Positions 29,407 through 37,266 of a stretch of 64,000 nucleotides of DNA are shown piece by piece. The position numbers and the translations under genes are program-made. Within the stretch, counting starts at the first letter, position 1. Every line of letters starts with the position of its first letter. This DNA is from Thalassobaculum litoreum DSM 18839 (GTDB taxonomy: Bacteria; Pseudomonadota; Alphaproteobacteria; Thalassobaculales; Thalassobaculaceae). The stretch is taken from positions 186,001-250,000 of the forward strand of contig NZ_FNBW01000006.1 of NCBI RefSeq assembly GCF_900102465.1. Direction: 5' to 3'. Under the pieces are notes generated by a model that was not told where the DNA came from, made no database searches, and saw only the letters and a list, made by a program, of their open reading frames with translations.

Positions 29407-29452
29407 TCGTATCGGCCGTCGGCCGGTCTGACTTGCTTGCCCCAGCCCCCGG

Positions 29453-30712
29453 TCAGGCCGCCGCTTCCGGCACGATGGGCGGCCGCGCGTTGAGAGCGTC
29501 CTTGTCGAACCCGGCAAGGCGCTTGTAGGCCGCGGCCGTCCCCTCCCTTTCCTCCGCGCTCAGCACGTCGTCGATCCGGTCGAACCCGTCCGGCGCGCGC
29601 TCCTCCACCATCTGCATCACCTGCTCCGGCCCGTTGCCCCGATTGGCGGTGACGATCTTCGCCGTCGCCGGCAGCCGCTCCGCCTCATAGGCCCGGAGCG
29701 CCGCCGGGCTGAGACCCTGCGCCAGCAGCTCGCGGGTCAGCACGCGGGCATCCAGGATCGCCTGGCTCGCCCCGTTCGAGCCGATCGGGTACATCGGATG
29801 CGCCGCGTCGCCCAGCAGGGTCAGCCGCCCGTGGCTCCAGGCGTCCAGCGGATCGCGGTCGACCATCGGGTATTCGTAGACCGTCTCCGCCGCCCGGATC
29901 AGCCCCGGCACGTCCAGCCAGTCGAAGGCCCAGGCCTTGAACGGCGGCAGGTAGTCCTCCACCCGCCCGGCCCGGTTCCAGTCCTCGCGCCGCCAGGGCT
30001 GATCGGGGCTGAACTTGCGCTCGGCGATGAAGTTGATGAGCTGGCGGCCGTCCGGGAGATCGCGCAGCGGGTAGCACACGAATTTCTGATACTCGTGGCC
30101 GGCCATGATCATGGTCCGGCCGCCCAGGAACGGCGCGGCCACCGCCGTGCCGCGCCACAGGATGGCGCCGTTCCAGATCGGCGGACCCTCGTCCGGGTGC
30201 AGGGCGGCGCGGGCGGCGGAATGGATTCCGTCGGCGGCGATCAGGATATCGCCCGCAACCTCGGCGATCTGGGCGCCGCCGCGATCGGCGAAGCGGGCGG
30301 CGATGCGGTCGCCACGATCCTCCCAGGACGTCAGGGCATGGCCGGGGGCGATGGCGTCCGGTCCGAGCCTGTCGAGCACGGTGTGGGTCAGCAGCATCTG
30401 CAGCTCGCCGCGATGGATCGAGATCTGGGGCCAGGCATAGCCGGCGTCCCGTCCGCGCGGCTCCGACCAGATCTCCTGGCCGCGGCGCGAGTAATAGGCG
30501 AGGCGGGCCGTCGGGATGCCGAGGGCGAGCAGTTCGTCCTGCAGGCCGAGCTCGGTCAGTTCGCGGACCGCGTGGGGCAGGACGTTGATGCCCACGCCCA
30601 GCGGCGCCAGCCGCTCCACCGCCTCGAAGATCCGGCAGGGGATGCCGACCTGATGCAGGCTGAGTGCCAGGGTCAGCCCGCCGATTCCGCCGCCGGCGAT
30701 CAGCACCGTCAT
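29453..30712 (-). CDS. FAD-dependent monooxygenase (salicylate hydroxylase-like)
   Basis: Group A flavoprotein hydroxylase of 419 residues. The dinucleotide-binding GGGIGGLTLALSL is at about 7-19, a DILIAADGIHSAAR segment with the DG motif follows in the middle, and the second FAD motif GDAAHPMYPIGSNGASQAI lies in the C-terminal third. The substrate is probably a small aromatic or heterocyclic acid but cannot be set. It is divergent from the alpha/beta hydrolase gene with an 81-base gap, a typical shared promoter arrangement. Confidence 0.88.
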   Translation of the reverse strand: MTVLIAGGGIGGLTLALSLHQVGIPCRIFEAVERLAPLGVGINVLPHAVRELTELGLQDELLALGIPTARLAYYSRRGQEIWSEPRGRDAGYAWPQISIHRGELQMLLTHTVLDRLGPDAIAPGHALTSWEDRGDRIAARFADRGGAQIAEVAGDILIAADGIHSAARAALHPDEGPPIWNGAILWRGTAVAAPFLGGRTMIMAGHEYQKFVCYPLRDLPDGRQLINFIAERKFSPDQPWRREDWNRAGRVEDYLPPFKAWAFDWLDVPGLIRAAETVYEYPMVDRDPLDAWSHGRLTLLGDAAHPMYPIGSNGASQAILDARVLTRELLAQGLSPAALRAYEAERLPATAKIVTANRGNGPEQVMQMVEERAPDGFDRIDDVLSAEEREGTAAAYKRLAGFDKDALNARPPIVPEAAA

Positions 30713-30793
30713 GACCGTCCCCTCCTTTTCCGTCCTTTCCCGCGATGATAGGGAGAGCGGGCCGGATCACACAAGCGAGGCGTCGGAACAGGC

Positions 30794-31597
30794 ATGGCGG
30801 CAAGACAGAGCGAGATCGTGCAGACCGGCTTCGGCCAGGTGGAGGTGCACCGCTGGGGGCCGGGCGGCCGCCCTCTGGTCCTGCTGCACGCCGCCGCGAC
30901 CGGCCCGAAGGCCTACGCGCCGCTGGCGGAGCGGCTGGCCGAGGCCGGGTGGCAGTGCCTGGTGCCGGCGCTGCACGGCTATGGCAACAGCCGGGTCCCG
31001 GGGGCGGCCACGGCCGTCGAGGCGCATGCGGCGATCGCCATCTGGCTGGCGGAGGTCAGCGGCGCCAGGGCCCTGGTCGGCCATTCCATGGGCGGGCTGG
31101 CGGGCCTGCTGGCGGCACCCTCGGTGGCGCTCGACCGGCTGGTTCTGTTCGAGCCGATCCTGTTCGACGCCCTGGACCCGGAGGCGGATGCCGACCTGAT
31201 CGCCGCCGAGGCGGAGATGGCGGCCGCGATGCAGCGGCATCTGGCCGACGGCCGGGACGAGGACGCCGTACGGGTCTTCGTGGAGGTCTGGAACGACACG
31301 CCCTGGGCCGACCTGCCGGAGGCGGCCCGCGCCCGGCTGACCGCCCAGGCCGCCGGCGTGGTGGCAGACACCCAGGCCACGGGCGGCGTGACCATCGCCC
31401 CGGAGATCTGGACGGCCGCGCCGCCGACAACGCTGATCCATGGCGACCGCTCGCCGGAGATCGCCCGGCGCATGGTGGCCGGGGCGATGCGGCATCTGCC
31501 GCGGGCAGCCGTCACACCGCTCTCCGGCGTCGGGCATATGGGTCCGCTGATGCGGACCGGGCCGGTGGCCGAGGCGATCCTCGCGGCGCTGCCCTGA
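30794..31597 (+). CDS. Alpha/beta hydrolase
   Basis: A 267-residue cytoplasmic hydrolase. The nucleophile elbow GHSMGG places Ser98, the oxyanion region is LLHAAATGPKAYAPL, and the catalytic His is likely in SGVGHMGPL near the C-terminus. Substrate unknown. It is divergent from the flavin monooxygenase gene, and the pair may act in one degradative route, although that is only inferred from position. Confidence 0.88.
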   Translation: MAARQSEIVQTGFGQVEVHRWGPGGRPLVLLHAAATGPKAYAPLAERLAEAGWQCLVPALHGYGNSRVPGAATAVEAHAAIAIWLAEVSGARALVGHSMGGLAGLLAAPSVALDRLVLFEPILFDALDPEADADLIAAEAEMAAAMQRHLADGRDEDAVRVFVEVWNDTPWADLPEAARARLTAQAAGVVADTQATGGVTIAPEIWTAAPPTTLIHGDRSPEIARRMVAGAMRHLPRAAVTPLSGVGHMGPLMRTGPVAEAILAALP

Positions 31598-31601
31598 GCC
31601 C

Positions 31602-32990
31602 TCACATGAAGGCACGGTCCTCCGCCGGACCGTGCAGCAGGGTCTCGGCGACGATATGCAGGCCGGCGATGGCGTCGTCGTCGCTGCGCGGGCGGCCCAG
31701 CGCGAGGCGGATGCGGTTGCGGCCGGCGCCGGTCACCGTCGCGAACACTTCCCCCGCCGTGGTCACCACGCCCCGCTCCAACAAGGCCGCCGCCGCGTCG
31801 CTTCCCTCCCAGGCGTCGGGCACCTGCAGCCAGGCATGGGGGCTGGCCTCGCAGCGGATCGAGATCAGCGGGCCGAGCACCTGACGGGCGGCATTGGCCC
31901 GGCGGATCTGCGCGCCCCGCTTGCCGTCGCGCAGCCGGTCCGCCGTCCCGTCGGCGAGCCAGCGGGTCACCACCTCGACGGTGAGCGGGGCCGCCATCCA
32001 CACCGAATCCCGGATCGCCGCCCGGCCGCGTGTGCGCATCCGTGGCGGCATGTGCAGGGCGCCGACCCGCAGGCCCGGGGACAGGTGCTTGGAGGCACTG
32101 GTCAGGTAGATCACATGCTCCGGCGCGAAGGCCGCGATCGGCGCCGGCACGTCGGCATCGGCATAGGCCCGGTACAGGTCGTCCTCCACCACCGGCAGGC
32201 CGTAGCGCTCGATTACCCGCGCCAGCTCCCGCCGCCGTGGCTCGGCAAAGGTCAGCGAGGTCGGGTTGTGCACCGTGGGGATGAGGAACAGCGCCTTGGG
32301 CCGGTGGTGGCGGATCGCCGCGTCGAGCGCGTCGGGCGACATGCCGTCGCCGTCCCAGTCCACCCCCACCGTGCGCAGGCGCAGGGTCGAGGCGACGCCG
32401 ATGAACCCCGGATGGGTCAGCGGATCGCACAGGACCACGTCGCCCGGTTCGGTCAGCGCCTGCAGGGCCGAGGAGATCGCGTGCTGGGCGCCGGCGGTGA
32501 TCAGCGTGGTTTCCGCCGTCGCGTCCACGCCGAAGCCGGCGATCCAGTGGGCGAGCGCCGCGCGATGCTCGCGTCGGCCGCCATTGGTGTCGTAGTCGGC
32601 CAGCCGCAGGTCGCGGGGATCGGCGACGATCTGCGCCAGCGTGGCGCGCAGCGCGGCCTCGGACTCCGCCATCTCGGTCGGGAAATTCAGGCCCATGTCG
32701 ACCGGCGCCGGCTCGCTGTCGGAATTTCGGCCCCAGCCATGGGTGCGCGGGTCACGCACGAAGGTGCCGCGGCCGATTTCCCCGTCCACCAGGCCGCGGG
32801 CGGTGACCTCCTTATAGGCGCGGGTGACCGTGCCCACGGTGACGCCCAGGCGCCAGGCGAGGTCGCGATGGGTCGGCAGCCGCGTGCCCACGCCGAGGCG
32901 GCCCGCCTGGATGTCGTCGGCGATGGCCTCGGCGATGGCCCGGTAGCGGGGACCGGTGCGCCGGCCGATATCGGGAAGCCAATGTGTCAT
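31602..32990 (-). CDS. MocR/GabR-type transcriptional regulator (GntR DNA-binding domain plus aminotransferase domain)
   Basis: A 462-residue fusion. The N-terminal winged helix-turn-helix (about 10-75: RYRAIAEAIADDIQAGRLG, LPTHRDLAWRLGVTVGTVTRAYKE) precedes a type-I aminotransferase-like domain with the ITAGAQHAISSALQAL and SASKHLSPGLRVG segments; the latter holds the PLP lysine. Such proteins sense PLP-linked or amino-acid ligands and usually control the adjacent divergent gene. The ATG at 32990 (MTHWLPDIG) is preferred; an in-frame start at 33041 would place the start inside the operator array. Confidence 0.92.
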   Translation of the reverse strand: MTHWLPDIGRRTGPRYRAIAEAIADDIQAGRLGVGTRLPTHRDLAWRLGVTVGTVTRAYKEVTARGLVDGEIGRGTFVRDPRTHGWGRNSDSEPAPVDMGLNFPTEMAESEAALRATLAQIVADPRDLRLADYDTNGGRREHRAALAHWIAGFGVDATAETTLITAGAQHAISSALQALTEPGDVVLCDPLTHPGFIGVASTLRLRTVGVDWDGDGMSPDALDAAIRHHRPKALFLIPTVHNPTSLTFAEPRRRELARVIERYGLPVVEDDLYRAYADADVPAPIAAFAPEHVIYLTSASKHLSPGLRVGALHMPPRMRTRGRAAIRDSVWMAAPLTVEVVTRWLADGTADRLRDGKRGAQIRRANAARQVLGPLISIRCEASPHAWLQVPDAWEGSDAAAALLERGVVTTAGEVFATVTGAGRNRIRLALGRPRSDDDAIAGLHIVAETLLHGPAEDRAFM

Positions 32991-33104
32991 GGTGACAATG
33001 TTCCGCTTGAACCGAATGAAGGGAGACAATATGCCGGACAATCAGAAAGACAATCGTAACATTGTCCCCATGACAGGCCCCACGACAGACAGCTCGCGGA
33101 CAAT
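32988..33104. promoter_or_regulatory. GACAAT operator array between the MocR gene and the dehydratase gene
   Basis: GACAAT occurs at 32994-32999, 33025-33030, 33037-33042, 33049-33054 and 33099-33104, and as ATTGTC at 33061-33066. The run from 33025 to 33061 is phased exactly 12 bases apart. In addition CATGGTGACAATGTT (32988-33002) and AACATTGTCCCCATG (33058-33072) form a 15-base inverted repeat with one mismatch. Multiple direct repeats in the divergent region are typical of MocR-type operators. The array covers the regulator's start codon, suggesting autoregulation. Confidence 0.7.
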
Positions 33105-33125
33105 GCAGACACAAGGACCGGACCG

Positions 33126-34100
33126 ATGAGCCAGAGCGATGCGCTAGACCGCCTGAACTCCGCCGCCGAGATCGTCTATTCGGTCATGGCGCCGACGCCG
33201 CAATACGCTTGGCCGCTGCTGGGCGAGCGGGTCGGGGCCGAGGTCTGGGTCAAGCACGAGAACCACACGCCGGCCGGCGCCTTCAAGATCCGCGGCGGCT
33301 CGGTCTATGTCGACCACCTGCGCCGCACCCGGCCCGACGTGACCGGCGTGATCGCCGCAACCCGGGGCAATCACGGCCAGTCCGTGGCGATCGCCGCCCG
33401 CCGGGCCGGCCTGTCCGCCACGGTCGTCGTGCCGGAAGGCAATTCGGTGGAGAAGAACGCCGCCATGCAGGCCTGGGGCGGCGAGCTGCTGGTCCATGGC
33501 CGCGATTTCCAGGAGAGCTTCGAATATGCCCAGGGCCTGGCCGAGGAGCGCGGGCTGCACATGTTCGCCAGCTTCCACGACCGGCTGGTCGACGGGGTGG
33601 CGACCTACGGCATGGAGCTGTTCAAGGCGGCGCCGGACCTGGAGGCGGTGTTCGTGCCGATCGGGCTGGGCTCGGGGATCTGCGCGGTGATGGCGGCGCG
33701 GGACGCGGTCGGCTCCAAGGCGGAGGTGTGGGGCGTGGTGTCGGAAACCGCACCGGCCTATGCGCTCAGCTTCGAGGCGGGCCATCCGGTCTCCACCAAC
33801 GCCGCCAGCGCGCCGACCATCGCCGACGGGGTCGACTGCCGGGTGCCCAACGCCGCCGCCTTCGAGCGGATCAAGGCGGGTGCGGCCGGGATCATCAAGG
33901 TCTCCGACGACGAGATCAAGGACGCCATGCGCGCCTATTACACCGACACCCACAACATCGCCGAGGGCGCCGGCGCGGTGCCGCTGGCCGGGCTGATGCA
34001 GGTGCGCGAGCGCTGGCAGGGACGCAAGGTTGGTGTGATCCTGTCCGGTGGTAATGTGGACATGGACGTTTACCGGGAAGTCCTGGCCGGGGCGTCCTGA
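33126..34100 (+). CDS. Threonine/serine dehydratase-like PLP enzyme
   Basis: Fold-type II PLP enzyme of 324 residues, without the C-terminal ACT regulatory domain of biosynthetic IlvA. The PLP lysine is in NHTPAGAFKIRGG (about Lys54), the asparagine loop is ATRGNHGQSVA, and the phosphate-binding glycine loop is PIGLGSGICAV. The C-terminus has LSGGNVDMDVY. It probably deaminates a beta-hydroxy amino acid in catabolism. It is divergent from the MocR regulator and followed after 36 bases by the AlaX gene. Confidence 0.9.
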   Translation: MSQSDALDRLNSAAEIVYSVMAPTPQYAWPLLGERVGAEVWVKHENHTPAGAFKIRGGSVYVDHLRRTRPDVTGVIAATRGNHGQSVAIAARRAGLSATVVVPEGNSVEKNAAMQAWGGELLVHGRDFQESFEYAQGLAEERGLHMFASFHDRLVDGVATYGMELFKAAPDLEAVFVPIGLGSGICAVMAARDAVGSKAEVWGVVSETAPAYALSFEAGHPVSTNAASAPTIADGVDCRVPNAAAFERIKAGAAGIIKVSDDEIKDAMRAYYTDTHNIAEGAGAVPLAGLMQVRERWQGRKVGVILSGGNVDMDVYREVLAGAS

Positions 34101-34136
34101 ATCGAACCCCGGACGAACGCACGCGAAAGGTGGATC

Positions 34137-34853
34137 ATGACCGAGGAGCTGTTCCGCGAGGACTCCTACCTCAAATCCTGCGAGGCCAAGGTGGTGGCGG
34201 TGAGCGAGGAGGGCATCGTCCTCGACCGCACCGTCTTCTACCCGACCGGCGGCGGCCAGCCCGGTGACGTCGGCACGCTGACGACCGAAGACGGGCGCAC
34301 CGTCCCGGTGGCGGATACCCGCAAGGGCAAGACCGTCGCGGGCATCGTCCACGTCCCAGCCGACGGCGCGCCCGCGCTGGCCGACGGCGACAGCGTGACG
34401 GCGACCCTCGACTGGGAGCGCCGCCACCGGCTGATGCGCATGCACACGGCGATGCACATCCTGTGCTCGCTGGTGGATGGCGGGGTGACCGGCGGCCAGG
34501 TCGGCGACGCCAAGAGCCGGCTGGACTTCAACCTGGAGCCGGAGAACGTGCCGGACAAGGACGCTCTGACCGAGAAGCTCAATGCGGTGATCGCCGGCGA
34601 CCACGCGGTCACGATCGGGTCGATCACTGATGCCGAACTGGAGAGCAATCCGGATCTGGTGCGCACCATGTCGGTGAAGCCGCCGACCGGGGCCGGCACG
34701 GTGCGGATGATCCGCATCGGCGACGACGTGGACTACCAGCCCTGCGGCGGCACCCACGTGAAGGCGACCGCCGAGATCGGCCGGCTGGAAGTGACCAAGA
34801 TCGAGAACAAGGGAAAACAGAACCGCCGGATCAATATCGCCCTGGTCGATTGA
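34137..34853 (+). CDS. AlaX-type alanyl-tRNA editing protein
   Basis: Free-standing editing domain homologous to that of AlaRS, which hydrolyses Ser- or Gly-mischarged tRNA(Ala). The 238-residue protein has the N-terminal barrel (TVFYPTGGGQPGD) and the zinc-site residues His103 and His107 (RMHTAMHI) with Cys203 and His207 (PCGGTHVKATAEIG). The GGGQ motif and length suggest AlaX type II. It lies just after a Ser/Thr dehydratase-like gene. Confidence 0.92.
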   Translation: MTEELFREDSYLKSCEAKVVAVSEEGIVLDRTVFYPTGGGQPGDVGTLTTEDGRTVPVADTRKGKTVAGIVHVPADGAPALADGDSVTATLDWERRHRLMRMHTAMHILCSLVDGGVTGGQVGDAKSRLDFNLEPENVPDKDALTEKLNAVIAGDHAVTIGSITDAELESNPDLVRTMSVKPPTGAGTVRMIRIGDDVDYQPCGGTHVKATAEIGRLEVTKIENKGKQNRRINIALVD

Positions 34854-34941
34854 GGGCATCCCATCGGCGGGAGGCATGACGCGCTGGGGGGCCGGCGCGA
34901 CCGGGTGAGGTGCGCCCTTCGACACGTGTGAGGACCGAGGA

Positions 34942-35841
34942 ATGACCCTGAGTTTCGAGACCGTGGACGTCTTCACCGACACCCGCTTCGGCGGCAATCC
35001 GCTGGCCGTGGTGTTCGGTGCCGAGGGGTTGCCGACCGAGCGCTTGCAGCAGATCGCGCGGGAGTTCAACTACTCGGAGACCACCTTCGTGTTGCCGCCG
35101 GAGGACCCGGCGAACACCGCGCGGGTGCGGATCTTCTCCACCAAGCGCGAGATGCCCTTCGCCGGCCACCCGAATGTCGGCACCGCCGCGGTGGTCGGCT
35201 GGCGCGGGGAGCTGTTCGGCAGGCCGCTCGGCGACACGGTCCTGTTCGAGGAGATCGCCGGCGTGGTGCCCGTGACCCTGGAGCGCGCGGGCGGTGCGGT
35301 TATCGCGACCACGCTCACCGCCCCCGCCGCCTTCTCGCGTCACGCGGAGATCCCGGTGGCGCAGGTCGCAGCCTGTCTGGGGTTGGAGGAGACGGCGGTG
35401 ACCGTCGCCCGCCACGCGCCGGTGATCGGCTCGGTCGGCCTGCCCTTCATCCTGGCCGAGCTGAGCGACGCCGAGGCGATCCGCCGGGCCCAGCCGGTGG
35501 CGGCCCGCTTCGCCGACCAGCCGGCCGTGGCCGCCAACGGCGCGATCCTCTGCTACGCCCGGGTGGCGGAGCCGGAGATCGACATCCGGGCGCGCATGTT
35601 CGCGCCGATCCGCAACGTCGCCGAGGACCCCGCCACCGGAAGCGCCTGCGGCGCGCTGATGGGCCTGCTCGGCACGCTGGAGGCGGGACAGGGAACCCTG
35701 CGAAAGCGGATCGCCCAGGGGGTGGAAATGGGCCGCCCGTCGCTGCTCCAGGGGGCGGTCGACCACGACGACGGTATCAGCACCGCCGTGCGCATCGGCG
35801 GCCGGTCCGTCCGCGTTCTGCGCGGGACCATCGAGGACTGA
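34942..35841 (+). CDS. PhzF family isomerase/epimerase-fold protein, paralogue 1
   Basis: A 299-residue protein of the diaminopimelate-epimerase-like PhzF family. The conserved glutamate that acts in PhzF corresponds to Glu46 (YSETTF); FGGNPLAVV, FAGHPNVGTA and EDPATGSACGAL are also present. Members isomerise or act on small hydroxylated acids, mostly of unknown identity; phenazine synthesis is not implied because no phz genes are nearby. It is followed after 10 bases by a close paralogue. Confidence 0.9.
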   Translation: MTLSFETVDVFTDTRFGGNPLAVVFGAEGLPTERLQQIAREFNYSETTFVLPPEDPANTARVRIFSTKREMPFAGHPNVGTAAVVGWRGELFGRPLGDTVLFEEIAGVVPVTLERAGGAVIATTLTAPAAFSRHAEIPVAQVAACLGLEETAVTVARHAPVIGSVGLPFILAELSDAEAIRRAQPVAARFADQPAVAANGAILCYARVAEPEIDIRARMFAPIRNVAEDPATGSACGALMGLLGTLEAGQGTLRKRIAQGVEMGRPSLLQGAVDHDDGISTAVRIGGRSVRVLRGTIED

Positions 35842-35851
35842 GGAGATCGAT

Positions 35852-36760
35852 ATGACCCTGACCTACGAGACCGTGGACGTGTTCACCGAGACGCCGTTCG
35901 GCGGCAATCCGCTGGCGGTGGTGTTCGGTGGCGAGCACCTGACGACCGAGCGCATGCAGGCCATCGCCGTCGAATTCGCGTATTCGGAGACCACCTTCGT
36001 GCTGCCGCCCAAGGACCCGGCGAACACAGCCCAGGTGCGGATCTTCACCCCGACGCGCGAGGTGCCCTTCGCCGGGCATCCCAATGTGGGCACCGCCACC
36101 GTCGTCGCCCGGCGCGGGACCCTGTTCGGCAGACCGGTGGCGGATGCGGTCCGCTTCGAGGAGGGCGCCGGGCTGGTGCCGATCTCGATCCTGAGCGAGG
36201 GCGGCACGCCGGTCGGCGCCCAGCTCACGGTGCCGCAGCCTTTCCAGCGGGGCGCCGAGGTGCCGGCGGCCGATATCGCCGCCTGCCTGGGCCTGTCCGA
36301 AAGCGCCATCCGCATCGACCGCCACCCGCCGATCGGCGGCACGGTCGGGCTGGAGTTCATCCTGGTCGAACTCGCGGATCGGGCGGCGCTGGAGGCGGCG
36401 CGGCCGATCCGGGCGGAGTTCGAGAGCCGTCTCGCCACCCGGCCGGTCTACGACATCCACTGCTACCTGCGCACCGGCGACGAGGACGAGGTCGACGTGC
36501 GGACCCGGATGTTCGCGCCGCTCGACGATATCGACGAGGACCCGGCCACCGGCAGCGCCAACGGCGCCCTGCTCGGCCTGCTGGCGGAACTCGACGGACC
36601 GGCGGATGGCATGATGGCCCTGCGCATCGCCCAGGGGGTGGAGATGGGCCGCCCGTCCCTGCTCCTGGGCGAGGTCGACCGGGCCGGCGGTGCCACAACC
36701 GCGATCCGGGTCGGCGGTCGCTGCGTGGCGATGATGCGCGGCGAGCTGGTGATGCCGTGA
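35852..36760 (+). CDS. PhzF family protein, paralogue 2
   Basis: A 302-residue tandem paralogue of the preceding gene, alignable almost without gaps and identical in the main motifs (TVDVFT, FGGNPLAVVFG, YSETTFVLPP, FAGHPNVGTA, DEDPATGSANGAL, RIAQGVEMGRPSLL). Glu46 is kept, so it should be active. Divergence outside the motifs suggests an old duplication and possibly different substrates. Its stop overlaps the GTG of the GNAT gene. Confidence 0.9.
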   Translation: MTLTYETVDVFTETPFGGNPLAVVFGGEHLTTERMQAIAVEFAYSETTFVLPPKDPANTAQVRIFTPTREVPFAGHPNVGTATVVARRGTLFGRPVADAVRFEEGAGLVPISILSEGGTPVGAQLTVPQPFQRGAEVPAADIAACLGLSESAIRIDRHPPIGGTVGLEFILVELADRAALEAARPIRAEFESRLATRPVYDIHCYLRTGDEDEVDVRTRMFAPLDDIDEDPATGSANGALLGLLAELDGPADGMMALRIAQGVEMGRPSLLLGEVDRAGGATTAIRVGGRCVAMMRGELVMP

Positions 36761-37242
36761 CCGAGGCCGTCACTGTCTCGGTGGCGGCCAGCACGTCCGA
36801 CCGCGCCGATTTCGCCGCCCTGGTTCGCGAATACGTGGACTGGCTGGCGGTCGATCTCGGCTATCAGGGGCTGGAGGCGGAGCTGTCGGCGCTGGGGCGG
36901 GTCTATGGTCCTCCCGGCGGCATCCTGCTGGCCCGGGCGGCCGACGGGGCGGCGCTGGGCGGCGTCGCGGTGAAGCCGCTGCCGGCCCTGGGCTCCGGCA
37001 TCTGCGAGATGAAGCGGCTCTATGTGCGGCCGGCGGGCCGCGGCCTCGGGCTGGGCCGGCGCCTGGGCGAGGCGGCAATGGTCCATGCCCGGGCGGTCGG
37101 GTTCACCGCCATGGTGCTGGACACCATGCCGAGCCGCATGGGCGATGCGGTGGCCATGTATGCCAAACTCGGCTTCAGCCGCCGGACCGCCTATTACGAC
37201 ACGCCGATCGCCGAGACGATCTTTCTCGAACGCATCCTGTAG
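36757..37242 (+). CDS. GNAT family N-acetyltransferase
   Basis: A 161-residue acetyltransferase with the acetyl-CoA loop VRPAGRGLGLGRRLGEAAM (about 90-108) and the C-terminal AMYAKLGFSRRTAYYDTP. The GTG start at 36757 overlaps the stop of the second PhzF gene, so it is the last member of the rightward gene set that begins with the dehydratase-like gene. Acceptor substrate unknown. Confidence 0.88.
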   Translation: MTEAVTVSVAASTSDRADFAALVREYVDWLAVDLGYQGLEAELSALGRVYGPPGGILLARAADGAALGGVAVKPLPALGSGICEMKRLYVRPAGRGLGLGRRLGEAAMVHARAVGFTAMVLDTMPSRMGDAVAMYAKLGFSRRTAYYDTPIAETIFLERIL

Positions 37243-37266
37243 CCGGGGCAGCGGCGCACCTGACGG

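Noticed and set aside
31602-34100. Ectoine utilisation locus suggested by a MocR regulator beside a dehydratase
   Set aside because: Ectoine hydrolase, deacetylase and transporter genes expected for that pathway are absent.
33144-35069. 641-residue minus-strand frame over the dehydratase and AlaX genes
   Set aside because: Antisense shadow; the plus-strand genes have clear catalytic motifs.
34942-36760. Phenazine biosynthesis cluster suggested by two PhzF genes
   Set aside because: No other phz genes are near; PhzF-family proteins are common outside phenazine synthesis.
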